Shown here in pieces: positions 36,701 through 47,830 of a stretch of 64,000 nt of DNA. Under the pieces are notes generated by a model. It did not search any database. It was given only the letters and a program-made list of their open reading frames with translations, and was not told the origin of the DNA. Position 1 is the first letter of the stretch. Each line of letters opens with the position of its first letter. The DNA lies in NCBI RefSeq assembly GCF_000524195.1, contig NW_020170528.1, positions 69,035 through 133,034 on the forward strand, read 5' to 3'. This stretch comes from Echinococcus granulosus. Taxonomy: Eukaryota > Platyhelminthes > Cestoda > Cyclophyllidea > Taeniidae. The position numbers and the translations under genes are program-made.

Positions 36701-39700
36701 AGAAAGTCGTGGTGGAAGTTACTCACCCTAATGTGTCCCAACCAGATGGCGACTAATAAGCTTCACTTCACTACTTCCACTTATATTATGGAAACGTGGA
36801 ATGCGTTTTTGATTGTCAGCCGACTTACTGATATGTGATGGGAAGCGGTTTCGGTATTCCAATATTTGTGAAGTGAACGGTGACAGTCGTAGACGCCTCT
36901 CTACCCTCCCCCCTCCCCCCAAATGATCCAATCAGTGATGCCCACCTCATACTGGATTCCGCACACTCAGCATATTCCACGTCACTTTTTTGGGTTGTTC
37001 CAACTCCTCAAGATTCATTCCAACATCACTGCCTCCTTGTTTAACTATTGCGTATCAGGCGGATAAGGCCAAAGGTGAAGCGGACCTAAGAAGCATCAAG
37101 ATGAACCACTTTCCGTGGACACAATCAATTTTTTTTCTTGCAAGGATTAATTTCCTTTGCGTGAACTTTTACTTGTTTATCGTTAAATAGTCCTCGCAGG
37201 TGACGTTGTTCGCGCTTCGGGTCAAATAGGGTCCAAGAAGAATACATAGAAAGGTGTCATGGTTGGAGTTGATGCAACGACACCAGTAGAGGCAAGTTTG
37301 GCCAAATCTTGTATTCTATTACATCACACCCGCTTTTCATCAACAAACTAGGTTAAGCTTCTGATATTCACTAAATGGTAAACTTACTTAACGTAAGGAA
37401 TGCCTCAGTGGTAATCTAAGCAAGCCTGGAATGGACAAAATAAACTCAAATCCCCTCCCAGTCACGAATGAAACGCATTCTTCTTTCTAAAGTTAAAAAA
37501 CCACATGTACAACGAAATGGAGCAACGCAGCGGCAGTAGTGGAAGCTGAGGAAATCAATGCAAACACACAAATACACATTCACCCACGAACTACCTAGGT
37601 ATGCATTAAACTGACATTTAACGGTAGAATGCCTAGTGAACGTGTGGAGGAAGGAGGGTAAGAGTGGTGGAGAAAGGGTGGAAAACAATGACAAGCGGCG
37701 AGATAGGCCAAAACAAGACAATGGGACTTGCTTTTTCACAGTTCTGGCCCTCATACCAACGCGGACAAATGCACTGGTAGACACCGAGAGGAGAGGAGTC
37801 GCAACGCCCATTGTTTTGACACGGTGAGTCCAAACACGGGTCTCGGAATTCGCACTTTTGACCTAAAGAGTAGAGTATGTTTTCCAGGTGAGTCAGAGAT
37901 GGAGAGAAAATGTGGAAAGATGTGGAGTGCTGGCTGGATCCACATTGGAATATGGATAAATCCGAAGTTTTTAGATGAGCCTAAAGTAAATAAATAGATG
38001 AGTGGAATAGATGAGCAACATGGAGTAGCATATGTGAATGCTGGAAGGATAAAAGAAGCTTAATCTCTGGTGTACCAACTCAGAGTTCCTAAGCTAAACT
38101 GTGAAGTTATGAAGCAACGGATTGATTGTTGCCTTAAATGATTGAAACAGAAAGAAGCCTCAATCCACGCTTTGCCTTCAGTCAATTGTATGGCTGCCTC
38201 TCCACTCATTCCCAATTACGTGTCTTCGCTCGGTGCCATAATTCTGCGCAATCATCTTGAGAATGGAAGCTGGAAGCCGGTAACAGTAGACTGTCATACT
38301 CAAAATGAATTGGTGGGTGAAGGAGCACAAGAATCAGCTTTCTCAGACATTTGTGTGTATGAGAACAGAAGCGGAGGTGTGGGAACAGCAGTGCTCCCTG
38401 AACCACGCTTTTCTTTGAAAAGGCCCCTAATCAACTGACAAGGGATTATTGCCACTATTTCTTCATTTGTTTCTTTATTTTTTAATCTCATAAGAATGGG
38501 CATCTCTTTTTTGCAGCCAATTTAGTTAAATCGCCTGTGATTTTGTGTGAGAAAATTCTTTAAACAGAAATGACGATTGATAGAGGCCTTCCGTGTATCA
38601 GTAGCTTTGAACAAGGGACTAGCTCTGAGGTGGCATCAAAGGCCTCTCTTAAGCACCAGCCTACCGCTTAAAGCCACGCCGCTATCAGACTGGTCCAAGT
38701 TTGTACGTCTTGCTGGAGAAAGCATCAAAATTCTTGTTGATTCGCGCCTTGTGAACTTACTTTCATCCAATGGATGGATGGACGTCTACTCATTGGAGAG
38801 TAATGAGGAGAATGAGATGTTTGCTGTCACCACAATTGTGAAAAAAGGTTTCCTTCCGAAAATACTAATTCATTAATAACGTTCTGCCAAAATAAGCTGA
38901 TAAAAAGAATATTTACTGTGGCCTCTTCCGCCACCTTTTCTACTAACCTCAGTGTATCCCACTTAAGTTACACAACTTGCCAGATAAACACAATAAGCTG
39001 ATGTCATTTATGAAGACCGGAGAATGCAACTTGGCTTCTCACTCATTCATACAAAAGAATTGTATTGTCTCAGCCTCAATTTTCTTAGCAAGTGTCAACT
39101 ACTTAACTCGAGAAGAGAGGGTAGCATTCCACAAATACCATAGAAGCTCAATAGTCATCGAAGGCATCCTTAGTCTAGTTTGGGAAACACATGTATGACC
39201 TCCCTCTGCTATAAAAAGAACCGCCTGCCCGTCTTAAAGTCATCGATCCTCTAAAATGTGTACTTTCGCAAACCACTACTCATGGGTTAAATAAGTAGCA
39301 TTAAAAGCAGAACTCACCAATAAAGCCTTCGCTGCAGTGACAGACGAATTGTGCATTGGGTCGATCCTCGCATTGCCCACCATTGAGGCAGGGATTGCCC
39401 TTACAATCGTCCACATTGACAGTGCAGTTGACACCCTCCCACCCAAAAGGGCAGTCGCACTCATAAGGCAGAAGGTTTTGCGGTTCAAAGTAGATGCTCT
39501 GGGGAACCACTCGCTCTCGACATGTCGCACCGTTCTTACAGGGTTGTGCATCGCACGCGTTGGCAGCGTCTGAACAGTGGACAGAGAAGAGATGCAACAA
39601 AGTGTAAAGCGGTCACGCATTTTTGCGTCCCTTACCGAGGGTACATTAATCATGCCTTCCCCTTTCTCTCGCTTTCACTGCTCAGGGAGAACAATAGGCC

Positions 39701-42700
39701 GTTGTAGGAGAGAGTCACTACTCCTACCACTTCTACTTGTGTGATTAATGCTCCCTTTCTCCCTATCTTTCAATGTGAACGGGCCATTTGCTTTGGTGTT
39801 GGCGACTGGTTGGGGCTTTTTTTATCATCTCAAAGTTGTACTTCCTATATCTCTCCCCTTTTTTCTCTCTTAGAAACGGAAATAAACAAAATTCACATTT
39901 TTAGTTTAGCAATAGAGCAGTTAAAGTGTGTAGGTGAACACATAATTCAAACCGGGACCCCTAAGTTAATTAAGGAAAAGAATGGATTTCTACAAGTGGA
40001 CACTTCATGTACTTCCTGATATGGTCGCCTGTTCTAGCGCTTTACACTGTCGTGCTTAAACAGATTCCCTTAACTATTTGTGGTCATCTTTTCCACAGAA
40101 CAATTGGTCTCTAAACAATTGGTCTAAGCGCAATTTTACGACGATTTAGCTATACGTGGACCAGGCGGTCAGGTTTATCTGTTCCACGTGCTAGCTGGAT
40201 GTTTGCAGTCCTGACTGTTTCGCCGTGGGCTGGCGACCGCCACGGCTGAGCTCCGCATCACAGTAGCATGTCAGGCAAAATGCAAAATAGAATATCCTCG
40301 GGTTTTACGTCCCAGATCATAAAAGACTTCACCACTTCAAGCTGTTCCATTAATGTGTTCAATCCCATCGGAACTGAAAGCGCTTGGACAGGGTGGCTTC
40401 AAAAGGTGTGCGGATGACAAAATTGTCACCCAATACAGCCAGAGTAGCATAAGCCTATAAATTTAAAAGCTTCACTATGACTAGAGCCCATCATCGGACC
40501 GGAAATTGTTTGAATGAGCTCTTGACTACCTACCAAGCCATAATTGGAACCTGAGCGGCTAGTAATAAGATTAAAGGGAAGTGGATGTAAAATAAGAAAC
40601 AAATCTAGAAGAAGAAAGAAGCCGGACACCTAAAAGCATTTCTCTGTGTCTTGGACTAAAGACTAGTAGCTACCTCCTCAAGCTCTTCCAAGCTCCCGCG
40701 AGCAAGTTAAGATGTTAAGTGATGGTGGAAATCAGCTCCACAGATTAGCCCTTAACACCAATGACTGGATGAGGTGCTGACTTGCAGTGGGGACAGGGAA
40801 AAAGTTGTATCACATCTGATTGAACAGACTGAGTGCGACTTAACTAAACTAGTGGATTGCGAGGCCTCAGGGCATTTAAAAGGTCCACTACATAACACGC
40901 ACGCACTTGACAAAGTTCTGTCAGTAATGAGAGTACCGCCCTTGGTACTTAAATCCGTCTCTTATGTGGTTCCTGCCTACCATCGTAGATAAGGTGGAAA
41001 AATCTTATTTTTTAGTGCCTGAAGACAAGGCTCTTTCTTTCTCAATGGACTCAATGTAAGAATTTACTAATTTATTGTCCATTTTTACCAATGGTGTAAT
41101 ACCGACTGACAGTAAAAAGGCTCAAAGCCCAGACAGAATCCCCTGCTTACTTGTGGTACAATAAAAAGGATATTTTACCCAAAGTCAGTCACTTTATCAG
41201 CTATTGCAGGGAACGATGTTTGTGTAATGGCACTTACCGGAATTCCGCAGAACAAGCAAATTGTATTTAAAGAAAAGGAAGTTCGAGTTGTATGCCTGCT
41301 TTGGGACGCAAAGCTTGTGGTCCAGACAAGTTATGTAGCCGTGCCACGGTTATTTAGTCCGCATCACTAATTATTTCGATTTTGGGCCTGAAGAGCTCCC
41401 AAAACAACGGAAGAATACTTGAGAAAGCTACTGTGACGTCCACGAAATGGTAGCATAACTGTGGCCAAAAAGTACCACTATCCCAAAATGTCGCAGGCAT
41501 TTTTCATCCTTCTTGGGTGGACATTGACGACTTATTACCCTTAACTGTCCATGAATTTGTAGTGTAATGAGTCGTCGCTTCACAAAACAATTAATTTGGA
41601 TGTATTTCAAGGTTACATGGTTTGTGGCCATTCAAATTTCTTCCATGATGTCTCCTCAACTTGGTTATTACTCCTGACCCTCCGTCTTAATAATTTGCTG
41701 CTATTCTGAGTCTTAGTATTCCATTCAATCCAACAAATTCAATCGCGATGAGGGCAAACGCATTTTTTTTCAAACATCCTCAATCGTAAACATCTTCTCT
41801 GCATACATAGAATGGAACAGAGCGGAGGCTAGTGTAGAAGTGTTTTGCTAGTAAGCCAACTAGAGAGAAAGGCGGAGGTACTGGCCTTTTTTTCAGTCTT
41901 AAATACTACTGATACACGAATGTTGACGATAACGCCGATGATTAATAAAGACTCTTGCAAAAACGCGTGCGTACAAGTATGCAAACGCGCGCTTACGTAC
42001 GCACGTAGACATGCACGCACGCACGCGAGTTTGCATGACTGTATGTGCACACGCATGCACGCACGCAGGCATGGACGCACTTGTGCATGAGTGGCGAGTG
42101 AAGTGAGAGCTTTGTTCACCGGCTCGACTAGTAGGCATGCTCGTGTTCCACTAAAACAATCGGACACAATTCTGATGGATGCGTAATTACTCGACACCTT
42201 GGAGGCATTTGCCACTCCCAGTTCCTAGTCTCCCCACCCTTCACGACAACGCACTAACTGAGAGGCAGCACCATGTGTCTGGTATGCACGGCAATTAGGC
42301 ATAATGAACGAGGGAGCAATGATGATTCGATTTGTTATCTTCCTGCCCACCATTATCTGCCTAATCATATACAAGGATACAACACCTATCTCTTCCAAAA
42401 GACTGTCTCAGCCCTTTCTCTTATAGGTACTCCATTTCTGCTCTCTAAACTGGTTGATGGTGAATGACCGAGGCGGAAGTTAGTAGCTCGATTGTTTATT
42501 GTCATCTGGTACCAGACCATTAGCGCAGCTGCCCTAATGGTACAGAGTAACTGTACAGAGGCTCTACACAGCATTTCCTGGGAAGAGGGACATTCAAGGG
42601 TTTGATGTCTCGCCCATCATCTTTCGATGAACGAATTCATAAGGTCACCATTGACCTATTGTTTTCTACACCTAAAGTGGATAGCAACGTAGACATTATT

Positions 42701-45700
42701 TTCCTGGTTTTTTGGGGCAAGTAGAATGAGGCCGGGGCCCGAAAAACGCAGCAGGTGTGCTGGTTAGGAAGTGGGTCACACATGAACCGACCTAATGTGC
42801 CGACCCAGAAAAATCCACCTTCTATCCCCCCCATCATCCATCCTTCGACTTCTCTCCACATGCCCACAGCCTAGCAACTGTCTCATTGTTCGTTCTGCCA
42901 ATTTCTGCTATTCTAGGTCCATAGATATGTGCCAAGAACGCCGGCAAAAGGTCTTGTATTTCTTAACCATATATATTCTTCACTAGATATTTAGGAAATG
43001 GGTGTCTTTATTAAAAGCTTCCCTTTTTCAGCCTCATTGCAGAAGCAAGAAATCTAGTATAGTCGCAGTTAAGCAGTGCTTCATCTCCATCAATTGAGTT
43101 ACCTGCTAGTGATCCTGATTTCGCGTCATACCTAGATGCCACGACAGCCTTAATGATTGAAAATTTGTGAAATGGAGGAAAAAAAGTAAAAAATAGACAC
43201 TCTTAGTCACGAGAAATCGTCGGAAGCTTTAAGTTCCTCCTACAATTTAACCATTAGTAACGGTACTCCAAAGTACGCTAGCCAATAAGGATCACCATCG
43301 AGTAAAATTTGGCTCGTGAAAAGGGGACACTTTGACAATTTTGCTTCCTTAAAATAAAACTTATCTAATGTAATAGTCAGTCCAAATTTCGTTGTTTTGT
43401 GAGTCACAGTGCCGTTCAAACAATGAAAGATAGCAGAACAGAAAGACAAACGAGTGAGGATTTAAACAAATAAACGGTTAAAGGAACACATCTTTGAATA
43501 TGATTATGCAACTCAACAGCAGGATCATTTGTGGAGCTCTAATGCATTTTCAAAACGTCCACCTTAAGGAATCAGAGGGTGGATAGACATTGCTACCTTA
43601 CTCCAAACCTGCCCAACCAGTCAATTAAACGGATGCCAACCGGGCACACGGACACAGAGACACATTCAAAATGATACAGCCTGCATTCGTGCCTGCCTGA
43701 CCTATGAATGGATTTGTTTATTCAAAGGTGCTCGTCCGTTTGCGGAGTTGTAAGCGAGGGTGCCTGGGTGTTTATCTACGGTGGCACGGATTCAAACCAG
43801 AGCCAATTCGGCCGACCAGGAGAGGGGAGAAGGCTCCAGAAATTAGCTCTGCCTTGCAGGTGTGATTGGGAACTACCGCAACCAAAGGTGGTAATTCCAT
43901 TAAATACGCAAACCCATGTAAGCGAACCACCATACGTCACAGACACAAGGAGGGCACAAATTCCCTACTGCGTGGCAGGAAAAAAACAGTTGTGACGGTA
44001 CCCATCACCTGTTCGCCCTCTTCCCATCTAATACCAATTTTGTAAAATTTGCATAAGCGAGAGCATCAACAGTAGAGAGGCCATTTAGGCCTCGTCACCT
44101 GATTGGTTTTAGCATTGACCAACCACAGAAGTATCGGACTCGACCTAATCGATTGATTGGTTAAGTGGCAACCAATCCCACATTAGCTGGACAAGGACTA
44201 CTTACCTAAGACTTGGGTAGACTCGAAAATCACCCAAATCTATTGTTATGTTGTGATTTGGTACTTATTTCGATGTGTATTAGGTAATGTAAGTTTTCCA
44301 GGCCCCGCAGTTAGTGCTTTTGCCTCCTAGCCCTATTGTGCGCCAAATTCTAAATTGTATCTCATAGTGGCATGGTTTGTTACTTCAGAGATAAATTCCT
44401 TTTGTAAAACAGTGCCAACGACTCAATGAATGAAACAGAGAAATCTTCCTAATAAACAGATCTGAAAGAAATAGGAAGATCTTCTGGTTCTGCTAATAAA
44501 ATGACAGAATAAAATGAACAGTTCTAAGATGCACACTTCCCATAAAAGTATGAAACCTGTGAACCACGTCATCATTTGTCTGACAAGGGTGGTTACTGAC
44601 CGAAGAAATGACCTCTCAGGACTTTACGGGATATATTGTAAGTTAAACTACAATTCGCTGACAAACTCAAGAAAATAATTTCATAAGTGAATAAATAAGA
44701 ATTTAGAAAGCATTCAGACCCATGATTTTAGTGGCAACGGAATCTAAACTAAAAACCTAGCATCCGGCGGTTTTTACGATCTACGGATTATAGAAAACGT
44801 TAACATCTTAGGAAATTGGAACCCTTTCAAATCAATTACTTTAATTTCACAGGAAATCTCCTTGGTTAATTGAACATCTATTTACACAGGAAGTTGAAAA
44901 TTGAGTGCAGTGATAAGAAAAAGTAGGAAGTCGTCTCAAAGTTAACAAACGATATCCCATATTTTGTTTGGAGATGGCCTGCCGACTGAACTCTCAGACT
45001 GACGCCACCTGATTTGAATGAACTTTGGATAACTTGATCTTTCTAATGGTTGGATGGGAACAACGAAAAGTATCCAAGGCATATCGTCTAAATGGCGATA
45101 AAAGTCTTATCATTTGTTTGAGGAATGACAAATTTCTTATGCATGGATCTAGGATTTACAAAGATGAAGAACCTTGAAAATAATTCAACTGCAAAACACA
45201 TCCAAAACAACTTCAAATTACATGTCCAGAGAGGATTCAAAGGTTGATTACCGATTTTCTTGGGATGAGGCCCAAAAAGTAGTCCAGAATGGACAACCTT
45301 TTGATAATTCACCGACTTGATTCTGTAGATAATAAAAGGCTTCTTATCGTTCAGTGGGAGGATATTTTGACCTAGAAACCCCGTCATGATCACTGGGCGT
45401 ACGTGTACTTTCCCGCGACCCATAAAATGTTTTTTTTCTAGGAAAACATCATCAACATAAGGTGACGAATTAAAAAAAGAAAATTTAAAAGCCATTTTAG
45501 CTGATTGTGGACATGACAATTGAACCAGTAATTTGAAGAACGTCTCTAAATTGGACAAAGACTCTTCCAACGTGTCTTGATGGCATCAAGAGGTTTCATT
45601 GTCCCGATGTTACATCAGCACGTGCACCACCAAAATGACTGAATCACCCAAGTATCATCCAAGCCCAGTACTCACATCTCTTCTCAATCTATTTCTGACA

Positions 45701-47364
45701 CGATTTGTTGCAACCACTTATCAAAAACTAGTAAAAAGAGTACGTCGCATATTTGTGACGCTAGACTTTGGTAAGAAAATTGCATTTAAGCTCTACAATT
45801 TTCCATAAAGCACAAAGGTTTAGAACGGCACAGCAAGAGTTCGTCTAGGAGGCGCAGGCACCATGATTACGACCCCTTTTCCTCCTCTCATGAAGAGTGT
45901 GATGGCATTTACAAGTCCGCAATGCCGCCTATAGACAGCTGCATAGGTGTGGGTGTGTGTGTGTTTGTACGCAAGATACCCGGCTTTGAAGCAAAGGGAG
46001 TGCCGCCTTGAATTATAGCTGCATGCATCCTCGCATACGCATACATGCAACCTCGCTCATTTTCACCCTTCATAAAACTAAGTGTGTATTCCAAATGATG
46101 TGGGATGATTGGACAAACAGACCCACGGTAGTCCCTCTTTCTCTCTTCCCTTCTCCCTCTGCGTTTACCTCTTAAGGAAGCAGATGTACAGAAACACCTC
46201 ATATGCACTTTGAATCGCATGAATTTGTGTAGCCTTGAGAAGTGAGCTAATTATTCATGCCACAACTATCTGACTAACTAGTGAACTTAATAGGTGATGG
46301 GGTCGTGTTCGCTTTTTTCTACACTGCCTGTGGGGAGACGACGACATGCACTGACCGTGACATTTTAATGGCCAAGCCCCGAAATGTGACGATTCACATT
46401 TACATTTGCATTTGCCCATGCCTGTGCCCCTGCCTCTGCTGTTTACCAAATGCTACACACGTAGAAAATGCTTGGCCTTTCTTTAATCATGACTACGGAG
46501 ACAGCAACAGAGCTAAGACAACAGAGTTCGTCTCCAAATTTTTGTGGGTGGTATTCAATACATACTTTATTAAAGTTCGTCTTGAAGACCCAGATATTTT
46601 AATCCTATCTAGGCAATTCCAACGGTAAAAATAGAACAATAACTGCAAAATATTTCTTTATGAATGTCTTAGGGGTAGAGACTTTAGGGATAGGTCAAAA
46701 TATAAGGGAACAGATGTCGTCTAATGAGGCCTTAGGAAGGAATTTTTAATAACTCAGGTCTTACTGGCAAGAATAATTGTCAAAATCAAGGAACCTGGGA
46801 ACACTACATTTTTCAGCTGGGGTATTCTTTATGGAGATACGAAAATTGGAAGTGGGTAGAATAATTAAATGAACAAAGGGACAAATAAAACAAGAATTCT
46901 ATGGTTAAAAAACTGCCTCTACGTGTCATGGTTAGTTCATCCTTTTTATTACGTTCATCATCTTTGCCAGTGTGGTCGCCGTCGGGGAAAACGTTTTTCG
47001 TGAACAACTTTAGGAAACAGCTGGCTTCTTTTTTCGAAGGTTGGCAACTAATAACACTACGCAAATTCTACAGGGCTATAAATAATAGGCAGCAATCATA
47101 AAAGGCCTCCAAAATGACGTGGGTTAATGTCAACCCACTTAAAACCAGCGGATTAATGCAATTAATGAGTAATTGGATTTCATGATTTCTTACTGTACGT
47201 TGTGAATATTCACATAGAAAAAAAACCGTAAATTAAAGAGCGATTTATGACTTACCGGAAGGTGGTAGATGGTAAATGAGGAGTAGGATCAGCAGGATAT
47301 GTAGTCCGCGGGAGGAGAAGGTGAATTTGGTGGCTCGTGGAAGTAGAAAGACTTGAATAGGCAT
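25830..47364 (-). CDS. Notch: Notch receptor, nine-exon gene (whole span)
   Basis: Single-pass receptor of the Notch pathway: ligand binding leads to extracellular and then gamma-secretase cleavage, and the intracellular part acts with CSL in the nucleus. Exons on the minus strand are 47364-47256, 39569-39318, 37862-37732, 35888-35633, 34826-34481, 32236-31918, 31844-31574, 28836-28547 and 27737-25830. All acceptors are AG; donors are GT except one GC; every phase matches. The sum is 3882 nt, 1293 residues plus TAA. Predicted domains: signal peptide 1-36, EGF repeats 42-85, 92-124, 130-162, 169-218 and 225-256, LNR 282-399, HD 404 to about 520 with RRTR at 468-471, membrane helix about 550-572, RAM tryptophan 590, ankyrin about 797-1042, low-complexity tail to 1293. 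Drosophila Notch and human NOTCH1 are about twice as long with 36 EGF repeats. The domain order leaves little doubt; exon 1 is the least certain part. Confidence 0.95.
28547..28836 (-). CDS. Notch: Notch exon 8: rest of membrane helix and RAM region
   Basis: Encodes residues 562-658. With exon 7 it completes the helix ([11 protein letters not shown]), then the stop-transfer and basic segment [20 protein letters not shown]. The W590-x-P motif after a basic cluster is the RAM signature that binds the CSL beta-trefoil domain. A Ser/Gly-rich run and KRAR follow, the latter a possible nuclear import signal. The acceptor is TCCTCCAG; the donor GTAGGT is in phase 0. A GT a few bases downstream would shift the frame and is rejected. 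Confidence 0.92.
30661..30678. repeat. Notch: (AC)9 microsatellite
   Basis: Simple dinucleotide run in Notch intron 7. Confidence 0.95.
31064..31076. repeat. Notch: Poly-C run of 13
   Basis: Homopolymer in Notch intron 7; length may be unreliable. Confidence 0.95.
31574..31844 (-). CDS. Notch: Notch exon 7: C-terminal HD, S2 region, start of membrane helix
   Basis: Encodes residues 472-562. It starts [12 protein letters not shown], matching the first strand of HD-C (NODP). A juxtamembrane stretch follows ([18 protein letters not shown]) where metalloprotease S2 cleavage is expected; the exact bond cannot be read from sequence. The exon ends [16 protein letters not shown], the first half of the membrane helix, then one base before GTGAGT. 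The intron therefore interrupts the transmembrane segment. Confidence 0.92.
31918..32236 (-). CDS. Notch: Notch exon 6: LNR3 and N-terminal half of HD
   Basis: Encodes residues 365-471. LNR3 reads [26 protein letters not shown] with the expected acidic residues. Then comes the NOD/HD-N part, starting near [20 protein letters not shown] and ending DVDDGRRTR exactly at the GTGAGT donor (phase 0). In other Notch proteins the furin (S1) loop lies at this place between the two HD halves, so RRTR at 468-471 is the candidate S1 site. The acceptor is CCTTGCAG. Confidence 0.92.
34481..34826 (-). CDS. Notch: Notch exon 5: end of EGF5, LNR repeats 1 and 2
   Basis: Encodes residues 250-365. After the end of EGF5 comes a polar linker ([20 protein letters not shown]) and then the Lin12/Notch repeats that hold the receptor inactive. 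LNR1 is degenerate: it has the cysteines, but CREWIDC replaces the usual acidic calcium-binding end. LNR2 is typical: [26 protein letters not shown]. The donor is GTAAGA in phase 2, the acceptor TTTTGTAG. The pairing of the first LNR cysteines is uncertain. Confidence 0.92.
35633..35888 (-). CDS. Notch: Notch exon 4: EGF repeats 4 and 5
   Basis: Encodes residues 165-250. EGF4 (cysteines 169, 176, 181, 207, 209, 218) has a long loop of 25 residues between its third and fourth cysteines. EGF5 (225-256) reads [15 protein letters not shown] and CHCPEG, and finishes in exon 5 as FEGVLCE. The acceptor ends CTTCAG, phase 0; the donor is GTGGGC, phase 1. The ATG at 35882 near its 5' end is internal and is not the start of a gene. 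Confidence 0.92.
36663..36883 (+). repeat. Notch: Third copy of the inverted-repeat family, inside Notch intron 3
   Basis: It matches the core of the 50.6 kb arms: CTTGTCTTCATCTACATC, GGAAGTTACTCACC, TTCACTTCACTACTTCCAC and GATGGGAAGCGGTTT occur in the same order, with a deletion of about 50 bases in the middle relative to the arms. It shows the family is dispersed and not just a local inversion. Confidence 0.7.
37732..37862 (-). CDS. Notch: Notch exon 3: EGF repeat 3, GC donor
   Basis: Encodes residues 121-164. It completes EGF2 (GQKCEF) and holds EGF3, cysteines 130, 135, 141, 151, 153 and 162, reading [14 protein letters not shown] to [12 protein letters not shown]. The acceptor is CTCTTTAG. 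The only donor that keeps the next exon in frame is GCAAGT directly after AAA AAG-like sequence (GAA AAA then GCAAGT), giving a GC-AG intron. The nearby GT after AAC T would put exon 4 out of frame. Confidence 0.9.
39318..39569 (-). CDS. Notch: Notch exon 2: EGF repeats 1 and 2
   Basis: Encodes predicted residues 37-121. The acceptor is a pyrimidine-rich run ending CAG; the donor is GTGAGT. EGF1 (cysteines 42, 47, 53, 74, 76, 85) has the [12 protein letters not shown] start, an enlarged loop between the third and fourth cysteines, and the [12 protein letters not shown] end. EGF2 (92-124) begins [15 protein letters not shown] and ends CHCSEGFIG before the splice; VDDC and the aromatic residue before the fifth cysteine resemble a calcium-binding EGF repeat. 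It is joined in phase 1 at both ends, the usual phase for EGF-bearing exons, which allows repeats to be gained or lost without a frame change. Confidence 0.93.
41963..42090. repeat. Notch: Alternating purine-pyrimidine tract (ACGC/ATGC-rich)
   Basis: About 130 bases of imperfect ACGC, GTAC and TGCA steps, strongly alternating purine and pyrimidine, within Notch intron 1. Such DNA tends to adopt left-handed form. The cysteine-rich frames over it come from composition and are not genes. Confidence 0.7.
45743..45760. repeat. Notch: Short palindrome CGTCGCATATTTGTGACG
   Basis: Member of the same set, located in Notch intron 1; one mismatch between the arms. Confidence 0.65.
47256..47364 (-). CDS. 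Notch: Notch exon 1: start codon and signal peptide
   Basis: Predicted first coding exon, 36 codons plus one base, too short to stand out as an open frame. It begins with ATG at 47364 and reads [10 protein letters not shown], a basic stretch ending SSRG, then the hydrophobic core [10 protein letters not shown] and YHLPPS, which looks like a signal peptide with a long n-region. It ends TCC G before a clean GTAAGT donor (phase 1). Exon 2 starts in the matching phase and goes straight into the first EGF repeat. Two other frames across the same DNA are open (a Ser/Thr-rich one and a Cys-containing one), so the choice rests on the signal-like sequence, the donor and the phase. An unseen upstream exon remains possible. 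Confidence 0.6.
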
Positions 47365-47689
47365 TGGACATTTGTACAGTCGCATTTGCAACGGCGGTTG
47401 TTATATTTGTCGTCTTTGATGAAGCAGTAGTAGTGGTAGTTATATAATCCACGGTTGTCTAAGGCATGACTTGCCCCTATGTGCGTACACGAACGGTCAA
47501 ACACACTTACACGCACACGCACACAGCAAAGCACAGCGGTGAGATGTGTGATTGTGCGTGTGTTCGATAGCCTGTGTGCTCAAGCGCGTTTTTCTCCTGC
47601 AGCTGTTCCTCTCTGTGTGCGTGCGTGTAACTGCGTTATTTCTGAACCAGTCAATGCAACCTGCGTGCTGAATTTTATGTGAGTGCGTA

Positions 47690-47830
47690 CGTGCGCGCTT
47701 TTCCCGCTCTCCTATTGGCAGTCTGACATTATTCATTCATAGGCGCAACGCGCACCTCAACCAATCAGTAGGCATGGACATCAGCTGTGCGAAATGCCGT
47801 CTTGACCAATGGTTTTATGCGGGCCCCAAA
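47690..47830 (-). promoter_or_regulatory. CCAAT-box cluster upstream of Notch exon 1
   Basis: Three CCAAT boxes lie in 100 bases, 350-450 bases upstream of the proposed Notch start: ATTGG at 47713-47717, CCAAT at 47761-47765 and at 47806-47810. The DNA between them and the start is rich in GT/CA steps (47490-47700). Clusters of this kind bind NF-Y in animal promoters. No TATA box was seen at a suitable place. Promoter function is inferred. Confidence 0.35.

Larger units (their letters stand above)
27738..39317 (-). other. Notch: Notch introns 2-8
   Basis: Introns 37863-39317, 35889-37731, 34827-35632, 32237-34480, 31845-31917, 28837-31573 and 27738-28546. Intron 6 (31845-31917) is only 73 bases, while the others are 0.8-2.7 kb. 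Intron 3 contains a copy of the dispersed family found as the inverted repeat at 50.6 kb. Intron 7 contains (AC)n at 30661-30678 and a 13-base C run at 31064-31076. No nested gene is convincing. Confidence 0.7.
39570..47255 (-). other. Notch: Notch intron 1 (7.7 kb)
   Basis: Non-coding between the signal-peptide exon and the EGF exon. I searched it by eye on the minus strand for the C-x-C-x-x-G-aromatic-x-G-x-x-C end of an EGF repeat and found none. It contains an alternating purine/pyrimidine tract at 41963-42090, a palindrome copy at 45743-45760, and small hairpins such as GCCGTGG/CCACGGC near 40224-40248. No transposase or reverse transcriptase frame was seen. Confidence 0.55.

Noticed and set aside
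37500..37731. Continuation of Notch exon 3 past 37732
   Set aside because: After GAA AAA the frame loses all EGF character; the GC donor explains the next exon in frame.
41829..42215. Cysteine/alanine-rich frames on both strands
   Set aside because: They come from the repeated ACGC/TGCA tract.
47289..47534. Cysteine-containing frame over Notch exon 1
   Set aside because: It contains C-x-C pairs but no EGF spacing; it is an overlapping frame of the proposed signal-peptide exon.
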